From contig OY282447.1 of the NCBI GenBank assembly GCA_958296165.1, positions 682,001-746,000 on the forward strand: a stretch of DNA of 64,000 bases. Direction: 5' to 3'. Under the pieces are notes generated by a model that saw only the letters and a program-made list of their open reading frames with translations, had not been told where the DNA came from and did no database searches. Shown here one piece after another: positions 55,174 to 64,000 of the stretch (position 1 is its first letter; each line of letters starts with the position of its first letter). The position numbers were made by a program, and so were the translations under genes. The stretch is from an uncultured Pseudomonadales bacterium. GTDB taxonomy: Bacteria > Pseudomonadota > Gammaproteobacteria > Pseudomonadales > Azotimanducaceae.

Positions 55174-56496
55174 TCAGCTGCCGTAGCGCAACGTCGGCAA
55201 CCAGAGCGCGATTTGCGGGAACGTCATCACGAGCGCTAGCCCTAAGGCCATGATGAGGACGAACGGGCCGATGGAGCGGTAGATGTGCGCGAGGGTTACT
55301 TCCGGCGGCGCCATCGCCCGCATGAGGAAGAGGTTGTAGCCGAACGGCGGCGTCATGTAGGCGATCTGGCAAGTGATCGTGTAGAGCACGCCGTACCAAA
55401 TGAGGTTGAAGCCGAGCGCGTCCACGAGCGGTACGTAGAGCGGCGCGACGATCACCAGCATGGCGGTGTCGTCCAGGAAGGCGCCCATCAACAGAAACGA
55501 GAGCTGCATCAAGATGAGCACCTGCCAAGGGCCGAGGCCGAGGTTCTCCAAGAAGAAGGACTCCAAGGCGCGCACTGCGCCCAAACCGTCGAACACGGCG
55601 CCGAAACAAAGCGCGGCGAGGATGATCCACATGAACATGCAGCTCACGCCAAGCGTCTTGCGCAGCGTCTCTTCCATCACGGAGCGCGTAAGACGCCGCT
55701 TCAGCAACGCAGCCGCCGTGGCGGAGAGCGCGCCAACGGCGGAACTCTCCACCAGAGACGTCACGCCGAGCAGGAAAAGGCCGGTCATGCAGAAGAAGAT
55801 CGCGAGCGGCAACACGCCGGCTCGCAACAGGCGGATTTTCTCAGCAAGCGGCACATCCCGCTCCGCTTTCGGCAACACCGGGCCCAGTGCAGGTTGCAGC
55901 CGGCAGCGCACGGCGATGTAGATTACGAAGAGCGCCGCCATCAAGAGGCCAGGCAGAACACCGGCGAGCCAGAGCTGGCCGACCGGTTGCCGGGCGATCA
56001 TTCCGTACAACACAAGCACCACGCTCGGTGGCACCAGAATGCCGAGGGAACTGCCCGCCTGCACCACACCCGTCACCATCACCTTGTCGTAGCCGCGGCG
56101 CAGCAACTCCGGCAAGGCGATGGCGGCGCCGATGGCCATGCCGGCGACGCTCAGCCCGTTCATTGCGGAAACCACGACCATCAGGCCGATAGTGCCGATG
56201 GCCAAACCGCCTCGCACCGGCCCGAACCAAACGTGAAACATGCGGTAGAGATCGTCCGCGATGCGGGATTCCGCCAGCATGAAACCCATATAAATGAACA
56301 TCGGCAAGGTAAGCAGGGGATACCATTTCATCAACTTCATGGCTGCCGCGAACGCCATTTCGCCGCCGCCATCGCCCCATAGGGCAAGCGCGGCGATTGC
56401 CGCCACAGCACCGATAGCGGCGAAAACGCGCTGCCCCGTGAGCAGCATCAACATCATGGAGGAGAACAGCAAAAGCGCGATGAGTTCGTAGCTCAT
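55174..56496 (-). CDS. TRAP transporter large permease subunit (DctM family)
   Basis: The 440-residue inner-membrane protein has about 12 hydrophobic segments and DctM motifs such as LTLPMFIYMGFMLA, VVVSAMNGLS and ILVPPSVVLVLYG. It forms the Na+-coupled channel that takes up organic acids delivered by a periplasmic receptor. The small subunit gene ends one base upstream. No receptor gene (DctP/TAXI) is seen nearby, so the substrate is unknown. Confidence 0.92.
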   Translation of the reverse strand: MSYELIALLLFSSMMLMLLTGQRVFAAIGAVAAIAALALWGDGGGEMAFAAAMKLMKWYPLLTLPMFIYMGFMLAESRIADDLYRMFHVWFGPVRGGLAIGTIGLMVVVSAMNGLSVAGMAIGAAIALPELLRRGYDKVMVTGVVQAGSSLGILVPPSVVLVLYGMIARQPVGQLWLAGVLPGLLMAALFVIYIAVRCRLQPALGPVLPKAERDVPLAEKIRLLRAGVLPLAIFFCMTGLFLLGVTSLVESSAVGALSATAAALLKRRLTRSVMEETLRKTLGVSCMFMWIILAALCFGAVFDGLGAVRALESFFLENLGLGPWQVLILMQLSFLLMGAFLDDTAMLVIVAPLYVPLVDALGFNLIWYGVLYTITCQIAYMTPPFGYNLFLMRAMAPPEVTLAHIYRSIGPFVLIMALGLALVMTFPQIALWLPTLRYGS

Positions 56497-57003
56497 CTAG
56501 ATCTCCTCGCCGCGCAGTTTGGCGATGTCCCGAAACAACATCGCGAAGGCTTGCAGGAGCATGAGGAAGATCCCCACGCAAGCCAATATCTTGATCGGCG
56601 CCATGTAGGGCCGCCAAGCGGAATGCGCCCTCTCGCCGTATTTCAGGGCGTATTCCGCGCTCGATGCGCCACCGTACAAGAGCAAGATCAAGTAGGCGAT
56701 CAAGAAGACGATAGTGAAACAATCCACCCATGTTCGCGTGCGCGGCGACCACTTGGTGTAGAGCAAGTCCATGCGCACGTGGGAATCGAGCTGCATAGAA
56801 TACGGGCCGCCGAGCAGGTAGTAGGCCACCATCGCGAATTGCGCCATCTCCAAAGTCCAAAGAGACGGCAAGAAGAACGTCTTGGAGAGCGCAGACCAGA
56901 ACAGAATCGCCGCCATGACGAGCACGATGTACATGGCCACGCGCCCAACGCGGCGATTCGCCGCCTCGACAGAGCGGACGTAGGTTTGTATGGCTCTTGG
57001 CAT
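56497..57003 (-). CDS. TRAP transporter small permease subunit (DctQ family)
   Basis: The 168-residue protein has four hydrophobic segments and the family pattern LGGPYSMQLDSHVRMDLLY. It partners the large subunit directly downstream (adjacent stop and start). The four-helix DctQ type supports an ordinary tripartite uptake system, with the receptor encoded elsewhere. Confidence 0.88.
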   Translation of the reverse strand: MPRAIQTYVRSVEAANRRVGRVAMYIVLVMAAILFWSALSKTFFLPSLWTLEMAQFAMVAYYLLGGPYSMQLDSHVRMDLLYTKWSPRTRTWVDCFTIVFLIAYLILLLYGGASSAEYALKYGERAHSAWRPYMAPIKILACVGIFLMLLQAFAMLFRDIAKLRGEEI

Positions 57004-57433
57004 TCCTTCTCCTGGCGTCCGAGCAGCGGCAAGACTCCTCGGTGTGCCTACGGTAGACGGCCGCTCTAGGGTGGCAGCGGCAAGTCAGGGCCGATGTATC
57101 CTATCTCCACTTCTCGCCGCCCAGCGTCAAAACGCAGATGGATTCGGTAGCCGTTCTCCGCGCGCGAGGTCGTTCTCGCCTGTCCCCGTCGTTGGCCAAG
57201 TTCGTGCCGGGCCGCCTTGGGTCTTTCCACTCCGGCGCGGAACGTGGAAAGCAGGTCTGCCTGTTTCCCACGCGGCGTGGTTCTGAGGCCGCCGCGTCCA
57301 GCACATGGGATCCTTCTGACACATCAGCGCTATCGTCAACGATATCGACATCAGTGTTCCCATGCCTTGATTGACTGTTTCACGTTCTTCCTCGTCCGCT
57401 GAAATGAAAAAGCAGGCTTGAACAGCTGCTTCC
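57004..57433. other. 430-base spacer with no supportable gene
   Basis: The region between the secreted repeat protein's end and the TRAP operon contains short open frames without ribosome sites or recognisable domains. It should hold the TRAP promoter and a terminator for neither gene is obvious. A 78-codon minus-strand frame (begins MGTLMSISLTIAL) was considered but has no support. Confidence 0.4.
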
Positions 57434-60115
57434 TTATTCGTCTCCGACTTCAACGACAATTGCCTCGCCATCCCAATTCGGCACAACAGCGGGTGGCGCT
57501 GAAAGTTTCAACCTGAAACTCAGGTCAGCGCCCTGCAAAGACGTCGGCAAGTGACCTGTGCCGTTTGCGTCCAACGGGACGTCGAGCATCACGCTGTTGA
57601 ATGCACCGCTGTGGACTTTCACCCAGAGCACTTTGTGTGTCGAGCCGGTGTTGAGGGCTACTTGCACAGTCCGGAGGTCATTGGGCGGCTGCAAGTGGAA
57701 GTCGAACCCGGTGACCTCGCCGTTCACATAGGCTTCGCGAACCGCGCCCTCGGAAAACGGATCCATCACCACGATGGCATATGGTCCCTCCGGCAGCCCC
57801 TCGAATCGAAACTCCCCGCCCGACCCCGTCCTCGTATGCAATATCGACTGTTCTACTTCTGTGCTAGCTTCACCCAACGGCCGTGCCACGACGATTTCTC
57901 CCTCCAGTGGCCGTCCAAGCCCGAACACGGCACCGGACAACGAGTTCGACGCCAACGGCAGATCGACTTCGGTCTCCCCTTGAACTTCCACGTTGAAGCG
58001 GTTGCCCTTCACGACAACTTCATAATACCCGTCCGCCAGTCCTCTGATGTCGTATGTTCCATCGCTGGCGGTGTAATCCCGACGTGTCCGAAGCGGGGCA
58101 CCGGTGTGCGTCGTGGCGAACGTCGCGAAGACGTCGACTCCGCCCGCACCCTGCCCGTCGATCAGGACGCGGCCCGTCAGCCGCGATGACCAGAGGAACG
58201 CAACATCGACCTCCGCGTCGCGCAGGTCGGCAATCTCGAATGCCGCCAAGACTTCCCGGTCTGCTGTGCTCAAGGCGCGCAACAAAAACTCGCCATTCGG
58301 AATGCCGGTAATCTCGAAGGGGCCGTTGGCAACATCTCGTATGACGTTGACAACGTCGATCGAGCGGGCGTCATCCTCCCTCGCCTCCTCGACGAACAGC
58401 GTCGCGTGCTCGCCATGCGCAAGCCCAGCCACCGACCCGACGACCTTGGCCAAAGGTTCCACGGTCAGGCGGACAAGGAGCGACGTGGTGTGCTGGGCGA
58501 TCTCTACGGTCTGATCGGCCACGGCACCGAGTGGCGAACGCCCGTAAACTCGATACCGCCCAACGGCCAGATCCGCAAAGCGAAACCTTCCGTCCGTCTG
58601 CACAGTCGCCTTTCGTCGGCCGCCAAGCAGTTCACGGACCTCCCAGAAGTCCAGCGCATGATCATGCGGCCAGACCGAGGCCAACGTCACGTGGCCGGTG
58701 GCTGGCGCACCATCCGGCAGAACGAGCTCGCCTGCTATCTCCTTGCCGTCCGCCAAATGGATCTCCAACGAATGCAGCCGCCCGGCGCGGGCGCGGACCG
58801 TCTTGGCTGCGTATCCCGCCGCGCTCGCCCTCAAGCGACGTTCCTCTTTCGGCGCGCGAAGTTCGAATCGGCCGCTGGCGTCCGTGCTGGCGGAGGTAGC
58901 ACCCAAGCCAACTCCATCTTTCATATAGCCCGCGGCTTCGACCGTCGCCCCTGCGATGGGCCGACTGCTAGCTGCCGCCACGACATAGCCGGCCAACACC
59001 CGCCCGCGTTCCAGAGCGACTTCGACGAATAGGTTCCTTCGGGCCTCCGAACTCGGCGCGCTAGTCCAAGGTGCATACCCGCTTGCGCGGATTTCGATGG
59101 TCGCTGCCCGTCCCGAAAGATCCATTGCGAATCTGCCGCTGACGTCGTGGAAGGTCTCGGTGTGCGCCTGCCCACCCTCGGTACGGACCGTTACTTGAAA
59201 GCTGTCGACTGACGCGTTGGTCGACCGATCGAACACGACGCCGCTGATGCTGGTGGCACCGCGCAGCTCGATCTCCAGATCGCCTTTCGGCACCAAGACG
59301 CGCTGCGCCAGTGAAGCATCTTGGCCACTCAACGCGGTGATCCTCACCTCCTGCGCGCGCTTGAACGGGCCCAGTGCGAATCGCCCGTCCTTGCCGGAAA
59401 CGCCCTCGAGCGTCAGCGACCCCGCCTCGGCAACGACCTTTGCACCTTCGATCCCTAGACCCGTGGGGCCCACCACGCGGCCCGCAATCGCGCTTGCGGT
59501 TGGCAGGAGTTCCAAAGCGAATCGCCAAGCTGAGTCGTCGGAAATGTCGATTGACTTCACAAGCGGCACGAATCCGTGGGCGACTGCCGACACCTCGTAG
59601 CGGCCCGCAATCGCACCGGGAATCACGACGTCGCCTTCTGCCGAGGTACGCCAACGTGGCCGCACATGCGCAGGCAGTTCCGACGCCCATCCTGCGACCT
59701 CGGCGATGGATATCTCCGCGCCCGAGACGATGTTGCCACCGACCGTACGGGCCTCGCCGATAAGATCGCGGCCGAACTGCGCCCCGACAGCGAGGGACGT
59801 CTCACTGACCGACAGTTCAATCTTCCGTACTATCGGCACTGCCGAATCTGGCACCAGAATCACCAGATTGGCTGGCCGTTCATTTTCTAGTAAGTTGAAG
59901 CTGGAGACGCGCTTATCGGAAGACAGCCAGCGTCGCGCGTCTGCTCCCGAAGTGATCGGATCGTCAAAGATGCCAATCCACATGGGCTCATTCACGGCAA
60001 GTCCATCTTCGACGGATCGCTCGATGCGAACGGCCGTCGCCGCCGCAGTACCAGAAACCGCGATCGCACACACGATCAGCGAAGCTAGACCGGGGACCCG
60101 AACCGCCACTTTCAT
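57434..60115 (-). CDS. Large exported protein with carboxypeptidase-regulatory-like repeats
   Basis: An N-terminal signal peptide (about residues 1-27) precedes 8-10 beta-sandwich units of the CarboxypepD_reg-like type, recognisable by AGRVVGPTGLGIEGAKVVAE, GRFALGPF, AGYVVAAASSRPIAGATV, GRFELRAP and YDIRGLADGYYEV. No peptidase active site, anchor or autotransporter domain is seen in the 893 residues. Such proteins are often surface or periplasmic binding proteins; this one may act in polysaccharide binding. It lies 35 bases after an oxidoreductase gene on the same strand. Confidence 0.7.
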   Translation of the reverse strand: MKVAVRVPGLASLIVCAIAVSGTAAATAVRIERSVEDGLAVNEPMWIGIFDDPITSGADARRWLSSDKRVSSFNLLENERPANLVILVPDSAVPIVRKIELSVSETSLAVGAQFGRDLIGEARTVGGNIVSGAEISIAEVAGWASELPAHVRPRWRTSAEGDVVIPGAIAGRYEVSAVAHGFVPLVKSIDISDDSAWRFALELLPTASAIAGRVVGPTGLGIEGAKVVAEAGSLTLEGVSGKDGRFALGPFKRAQEVRITALSGQDASLAQRVLVPKGDLEIELRGATSISGVVFDRSTNASVDSFQVTVRTEGGQAHTETFHDVSGRFAMDLSGRAATIEIRASGYAPWTSAPSSEARRNLFVEVALERGRVLAGYVVAAASSRPIAGATVEAAGYMKDGVGLGATSASTDASGRFELRAPKEERRLRASAAGYAAKTVRARAGRLHSLEIHLADGKEIAGELVLPDGAPATGHVTLASVWPHDHALDFWEVRELLGGRRKATVQTDGRFRFADLAVGRYRVYGRSPLGAVADQTVEIAQHTTSLLVRLTVEPLAKVVGSVAGLAHGEHATLFVEEAREDDARSIDVVNVIRDVANGPFEITGIPNGEFLLRALSTADREVLAAFEIADLRDAEVDVAFLWSSRLTGRVLIDGQGAGGVDVFATFATTHTGAPLRTRRDYTASDGTYDIRGLADGYYEVVVKGNRFNVEVQGETEVDLPLASNSLSGAVFGLGRPLEGEIVVARPLGEASTEVEQSILHTRTGSGGEFRFEGLPEGPYAIVVMDPFSEGAVREAYVNGEVTGFDFHLQPPNDLRTVQVALNTGSTHKVLWVKVHSGAFNSVMLDVPLDANGTGHLPTSLQGADLSFRLKLSAPPAVVPNWDGEAIVVEVGDE

Positions 60116-60150
60116 CGGTCGTATCTAGCAAGGAGAGGGGATGGGGTTGG

Positions 60151-61206
60151 CTAGATACCAACCTCCCTACCACCCCCTTCCGCCGATTCATACAACGCAT
60201 CCAGCATCCGCTGCACCGCCAAACCATCTTCGCCCGGTGCCAGCGTTGGCTTGTCGTATAGGCAATGCTCCACGAAGTTGTTCATCTTGCGCTTGAACAT
60301 GTCCTCGTTCGATAGCCAGCCGGGTTCCTTGTTCACCATGTGTCCATGTTCGTCGCGGTAGATTTGCGGCGGGTCCCAGCTGGCGCCGCCGGCGTCGCCC
60401 ATCAGCTCGAAGTTCCATTCGTTCTTGCCGTGTATTGCGAACGCCGCTTCGATGTGTGCGACGGCGCCGTTTGCGAAGCGGATGCGGCCCACGGCCAGAT
60501 CTTCCACCGTGTAGGTTTCGTGATCCCAGCCTTTCCACATGGATTCGATGCGATCCGAAGGCTTGTTGCCGAGGTAGGTGAACATGTCGGCCGATGCGCT
60601 GGTGGGCTTTGGCGAGCCCATCGCGTAATGGGTCATCTCCAAGGCATGCACGCCGATGTCAATCAATGGCCCTCCGCCCTGCAGTTCCTTGCGGCCGAAT
60701 ACGCCCCAGTTGGGAATGCCGCGGCGGCGCAGTGCCCGCACGCGGGCGTAGAGTATGTTGCCGAATTGGCCGGCGTCGAAAGCCTGGCGCAAGAACTGGG
60801 TGCGGGCGTGGTAGCGATACTGGAAGCCGATCACCAGCTTGCGCTCGTTCGCCTTGGCCGCGCTCAGCATCCGCTCGCCAGCCGCGGCCGAGTGCGCCAA
60901 CGGCTTTTCGCACAGCACGTGGCAGCCGGCGTTGAGCGCGTCGATGGTGGGCTGTTCGTGCAGCTTGTTGGGCGTGCATACGGATACCGCGTGCAGGTCC
61001 TCCTTGGCGAGCATTTCCGTCCAGCTTCCGTACATGCCATCGATGCCGAATTGCTTTTGATGACGGTGCATGGTCGCTTCGGAGATGTCCGCCATGGCCA
61101 CGAGCTCCACGTCGTCACGCCGCACTAGGTCGCGCAGGTGCGCGCCGGCAATGCCGCCGGCACCGATGAAGCCGTAGCGCAGCTTGTTCTTCTGCTTCTT
61201 CGGCAT
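60151..61206 (-). CDS. Gfo/Idh/MocA family oxidoreductase
   Basis: The 351-residue protein has an N-terminal Rossmann fold (YGFIGAGGIAGAHL), the family motif CEKPLAHSAA (Lys catalytic region) and a C-terminal GFO_IDH_MocA_C-like domain with DIGVHALEMTHYAMG. These enzymes oxidise or reduce sugars and cyclitols with NAD(P). It is the last enzyme of a minus-strand operon with a cupin, an epoxide hydrolase, dapD and a second family member. Confidence 0.92.
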   Translation of the reverse strand: MPKKQKNKLRYGFIGAGGIAGAHLRDLVRRDDVELVAMADISEATMHRHQKQFGIDGMYGSWTEMLAKEDLHAVSVCTPNKLHEQPTIDALNAGCHVLCEKPLAHSAAAGERMLSAAKANERKLVIGFQYRYHARTQFLRQAFDAGQFGNILYARVRALRRRGIPNWGVFGRKELQGGGPLIDIGVHALEMTHYAMGSPKPTSASADMFTYLGNKPSDRIESMWKGWDHETYTVEDLAVGRIRFANGAVAHIEAAFAIHGKNEWNFELMGDAGGASWDPPQIYRDEHGHMVNKEPGWLSNEDMFKRKMNNFVEHCLYDKPTLAPGEDGLAVQRMLDALYESAEGGGREVGI

Positions 61207-61217
61207 GGTCTAGCCGT

Positions 61218-61565
61218 TCAGTCGGCGAGCTCTTCCGGCGGACGCACAAAGGGCTGCGGCACCGGATCCTTGGTGAGGCCCACCAAGCCCTTGTAGCCGT
61301 GGTGTTCTTCCTCGATGTGCAGCGTGCGCTCCGGGATCACGAACTTCGTGCCGGGGCCGCATTCGTAGACCGCGCCGTTGGCCGGGTCCTGAAAGCGGAA
61401 CACGCCTTCCTGAACGTAGAAGTGAATGCCCACATCGTGCCAGTGAATGGGCGTGCCGCCGCTCGGTGCGGCATCCACCTCGTGACAGTGCAGCTGCGCC
61501 GTCTCGATTTCCCGGCGGGCTTGCGCGATGTCGTCGAAATAGTCGTGTTCAACGCTGATGGCCAT
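61218..61565 (-). CDS. Cupin-fold protein
   Basis: The 115-residue protein has cupin motifs with metal ligands: HWHDVGIHFYVQEG (HxH ... E) and a C-terminal PERTLHIEEEH. ATG 61565 has an excellent ribosome site (GGGAGG). It lies between the epoxide hydrolase and the oxidoreductase in the same operon (16- and 11-base gaps). Small cupins of this kind act as isomerases, oxygenases or sensors; the role is not readable. Confidence 0.85.
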   Translation of the reverse strand: MAISVEHDYFDDIAQARREIETAQLHCHEVDAAPSGGTPIHWHDVGIHFYVQEGVFRFQDPANGAVYECGPGTKFVIPERTLHIEEEHHGYKGLVGLTKDPVPQPFVRPPEELAD

Positions 61566-61581
61566 GATTCCTCCCGCGCTC

Positions 61582-62730
61582 TTAGCGCATAAGCCGAAAG
61601 CATTTACGCAGCTCGGTGGTGAACAACTCCGGCTGCTCGAAGGCGGCGAAGTGGCCGCCTTTATCCAGTTCGTTCCAATAGACGATGTTGGCATACCGCT
61701 GCTCCGCCCAGCTGCGCGGAGTGGGCACGATCTCCTTGGGGAAAATGCTGCAGCCCGTGGGCAGTTGCACGGCGCTCGGCTCGTCTCGGCCGAAAGCGCG
61801 GTTGAAGCTCTCCCAATACAGCCGCGCGGAAGAGGCGCCGCTGGCGGTGAGCCAGTAGAACATCACGTTGTCGATGAGTTCTTCGCGGCTGAGGGCGTTC
61901 TCCGGGTGGCCGTCGCAGTCCGTCCATTCCAGGAACTTCTCGATCACCCACATGGCCTGGCCCATGGGCGAATCCACCAAGCCGTAGCCGAGGGTTTGCG
62001 GGCGCGTGCTTTGTTGCTTGGAATAGCCGGCGCCCCAATCCCGATAGTAGCGCCCGCCTCTGAACGCCTGCTGATCGCGTTCCGTGGGGTTCTCGCGTGC
62101 TTCGGGTGTGGGCCCGGCGCTCGGCATGTTGACGTGAATGCCCGCGCAATGGCCCTTGTTCTGCATGGCGATCGCGCTGGTAATAGTAGCGCCCCAATCG
62201 CCGCCTTGGGCGAAGTAGCGCTCGTAGCCGATGTGCTCCATCAGCGCGTCCCATACCTCTGCTATTCTGCTTACGCCCCAGCCGGTGGCGGTGGGCTTGC
62301 CGGAGAAGCCATAGCCTGGCAGAGAGGGGCATACCACATGGAAGGCGTCCGCCGCATCGCCGCCGTGGTTTGTGGGATCGGCGAGGGGCTCGATGACCTT
62401 GTGGAACTCCACTACAGAGCCGGGCCAGCCGTGCGTGATTAATAGCGGCATCGCATCCGGGTTCGTGCTGGGGCGGTGAATGAAGTGGAGGTCCAAGTCC
62501 TCGATCTTGGTGGTGAACTGCGGGAAGCGGTTGAAATGCGCCTCGCGCGCTCGCCAGTCGTAGTCGTTCAGCCAGTAGTCGCGCAGCTCCTTGGCATAGG
62601 CGAGCGGCACTCCCTGGTTCCAGTCCGTAACCGTTTCTGCCTCCGGCCAGCGCGTGCGTTCCAGGCGGCGCCTTAGGTCGTCTAGCGTGGCTTGGGGTAT
62701 ATCGATGCGGAACTCTCTGACTTTGCTCAT
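61582..62730 (-). CDS. Epoxide hydrolase (EHN-domain type)
   Basis: The 382-residue protein has the epoxide hydrolase N-terminal domain (FRIDIPQATLDDLRRRLERTR), oxyanion motif HGWPGS, nucleophile Asp in GGDWGATI and catalytic His in KGGHFAAFEQPE. It opens epoxide rings to diols. The gene follows dapD by two bases. Its operon context with sugar-type oxidoreductases suggests breakdown of a plant, algal or host metabolite; this is inference. Confidence 0.92.
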   Translation of the reverse strand: MSKVREFRIDIPQATLDDLRRRLERTRWPEAETVTDWNQGVPLAYAKELRDYWLNDYDWRAREAHFNRFPQFTTKIEDLDLHFIHRPSTNPDAMPLLITHGWPGSVVEFHKVIEPLADPTNHGGDAADAFHVVCPSLPGYGFSGKPTATGWGVSRIAEVWDALMEHIGYERYFAQGGDWGATITSAIAMQNKGHCAGIHVNMPSAGPTPEARENPTERDQQAFRGGRYYRDWGAGYSKQQSTRPQTLGYGLVDSPMGQAMWVIEKFLEWTDCDGHPENALSREELIDNVMFYWLTASGASSARLYWESFNRAFGRDEPSAVQLPTGCSIFPKEIVPTPRSWAEQRYANIVYWNELDKGGHFAAFEQPELFTTELRKCFRLMR

Positions 62731-62732
62731 GG

Positions 62733-63569
62733 CTAATCTCTCAGCAGTTCGTTGATGGAGGTCTTGGAGCGGGTGCGCTCGTCGACCCGCTTGATGATGA
62801 CGGCGCAGTAGAGGCCGGGCCGCGGCACGCCGTCCTGGCCCACTCCGCCCGCCAGCGAACCGGCCACCACGACTGAATAGGCAGGTACGCGGCCGGTGAC
62901 GATCTCGCCGGTGGCGCGGTCTACGATCTTGGTGGATTGGCCGATGAACACGCCCATGCCAAGCACCGCGCCCTGCTCCACCACAACCCCTTCCACCACT
63001 TCCGAGCGGGCGCCGATGAAGCAGTCGTCCTCCACGATCACCGGCTCGGCCTGCAGCGGTTCCAGCACGCCGCCGATGCCGGCGCCGCCGGAGATATGGC
63101 AGTTCTTGCCGATCTGCGCACAGGAGCCAACGGTGGCCCAGGTGTCGATCATGGTGCCGCTATCCACATAGGCGCCGATGTTGACGAAACTCGGCATCAA
63201 CACCACGGACGGCGCGATATAGGCGGAGTGACGCACGATGGCGCCCGGCACGGCGCGAAAGCCGGCGCTGCGAAATCGCGCCGCATCCCAGCCTTGGAAC
63301 TTGGAAGGCACCTTGTCCCACCAACTCGCGCCGCCGGGGCCGCCGGGGACGGCTTCCATGTCGTTCAGCACGAAGCTCAGCAACACGGCCTTCTTCAGCC
63401 ACTGATTCACCACCCATGTGCCGCCGACGTTCTCGGCCACCCGGGCTTCGCCGGCATCCAGCGCCGCCAAGGCCGCAGCGACCGACTCGCGTACTTCCCC
63501 TTGAGTATTGATGCCGAGCTCGGCGCGGCGTTCCCAAGCGTCGTCAATGATGGCTTCGAGCTCCGCCAT
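62733..63569 (-). CDS. dapD: 2,3,4,5-tetrahydropyridine-2,6-dicarboxylate N-succinyltransferase
   Basis: DapD catalyses a step of the succinylase branch of lysine and diaminopimelate synthesis. The 278-residue protein has the left-handed beta-helix with hexapeptide repeats and the signature [22 protein letters not shown] 63569 overlaps the stop of the upstream oxidoreductase by one to three bases (TGATG); a GTG at 63572 would add one residue. It is unusual for dapD to lie in an operon with sugar-type oxidoreductases and an epoxide hydrolase. Confidence 0.96.
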   Translation of the reverse strand: MAELEAIIDDAWERRAELGINTQGEVRESVAAALAALDAGEARVAENVGGTWVVNQWLKKAVLLSFVLNDMEAVPGGPGGASWWDKVPSKFQGWDAARFRSAGFRAVPGAIVRHSAYIAPSVVLMPSFVNIGAYVDSGTMIDTWATVGSCAQIGKNCHISGGAGIGGVLEPLQAEPVIVEDDCFIGARSEVVEGVVVEQGAVLGMGVFIGQSTKIVDRATGEIVTGRVPAYSVVVAGSLAGGVGQDGVPRPGLYCAVIIKRVDERTRSKTSINELLRD

Positions 63570-64000
63570 CACGTTCCCCTCACTTTCATGCCGGCGGCGC
63601 GATAGGCGTTGTCGATCAAGCGCATCTGCTTCACCGCGTCGTCCGCATCGGTGGGCAGTTTTTCACCCGTATCGACGGCGCGCACGAAGGCGTCTAGCTG
63701 GTAATCGTAGGTGGTGCGCTTGGTTAACTCCTCGGTGCTGGTTTCACCGCCCGCCTCTAGCGTGATCCGGTGGCCCACATGGGGCACCAGCGGATTGGTG
63801 ACGGTGAGCGTGCCCTGCGTGCCTTCGGCGATAAGATCGGCCTTGAAACTGTCGCCCGTCATCATCGAACCGATTGCCGAGCCGGTGGCGCCGTTCGGGA
63901 ACTTGAGCTCGGCTACCAGCCGCAAATCTACGTCCGGCGGCCCCTCCACCGCTTCGGCCCGCACGACTTCGGGTTCCTCGCCAGTGAAGTGGCGCATCCA
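63569..64000 (-). CDS. C-terminal part of a Gfo/Idh/MocA oxidoreductase (runs off the window)
   Basis: The visible 143 residues form the C-terminal beta-sheet domain of this family ([22 protein letters not shown] ... [34 protein letters not shown], read across residues about 20-140). The N-terminal Rossmann domain lies beyond base 64000. It overlaps dapD and heads the visible operon. Confidence 0.85.
   Translation of the reverse strand, partial: WMRHFTGEEPEVVRAEAVEGPPDVDLRLVAELKFPNGATGSAIGSMMTGDSFKADLIAEGTQGTLTVTNPLVPHVGHRITLEAGGETSTEELTKRTTYDYQLDAFVRAVDTGEKLPTDADDAVKQMRLIDNAYRAAGMKVRGT

Noticed and set aside
57127..57367. Minus-strand frame of 78 codons in the TRAP upstream spacer
   Set aside because: No ribosome site, no domain and odd composition; not supportable as a gene.

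Overview
The window reads as a chromosomal piece of a high-G+C proteobacterium, most likely a gammaproteobacterium. The best evidence is the intact central block (about 22.8-32.7 kb): FmdB-type zinc ribbon, aspS, yebC, ruvC-ruvA-ruvB, tolQ-tolR-tolA-tolB-pal-cpoB. That order is typical of Gammaproteobacteria, although the thioesterase gene ybgC usually found before tolQ is absent. Many genes start with GTG or TTG and overlap by 1-14 bases. No rRNA, tRNA or CRISPR array was recognised. No database search was possible, so family names come from motifs and from memory of the families.

Layout. 0-2.8 kb: a MacB-type efflux set (frameshifted permease end, adaptor, ATPase). 2.8-9.3 kb: an ImmA/IrrE-like metallopeptidase, a Fic protein, an AAA-like/PD-(D/E)XK protein and a DesK/DesR-like two-component pair. 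9.6-22.7 kb: a decayed BREX type 3 defence locus on the minus strand. brxF and brxA are intact, pglZ has two frameshifts plus an amber codon, brxC is fused to what looks like the tail of the BREX methylase gene, and no brxHII was found inside the locus. The gap is occupied by a plus-strand three-gene operon ending in a reverse transcriptase and by a minus-strand GNAT-PIN-GNAT/ASCH pair that an ISAzo13-family element has cut in two. 22.8-35.5 kb: the housekeeping block, then an amidase, a MATE pump and a hydrolase. 35.7-53.1 kb: a second, apparently intact minus-strand defence island. 53.2-55.1 kb: a paralogue of the AAA-like/PD-(D/E)XK protein. 55.2-64 kb: TRAP transporter subunits, a large secreted repeat protein and an operon with two Gfo/Idh/MocA oxidoreductases, a cupin, an epoxide hydrolase and dapD.

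The second island is the most promising place for an undescribed system. Its frame is an XRE-SNF2-DUF3883-like helicase, a DUF1156 N6-adenine methylase and a DUF499 ATPase, an association linked to phage defence. Nested in it are an HTH-nucleotidyltransferase with two phased operators, an AAA/TOPRIM-like (OLD-like) pair, and a tight three-gene operon that joins a double-GHKL histidine kinase, a receiver protein with a non-standard output domain, and a C5-cytosine methyltransferase. The last operon suggests phosphorelay control of DNA modification or restriction. The second candidate is the reverse-transcriptase operon at 13.2-17.0 kb.

Every frameshift found is an apparent one-base deletion in an accessory gene, while the housekeeping genes are open. 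This favours real decay, but assembly error at short G/C runs is not excluded.
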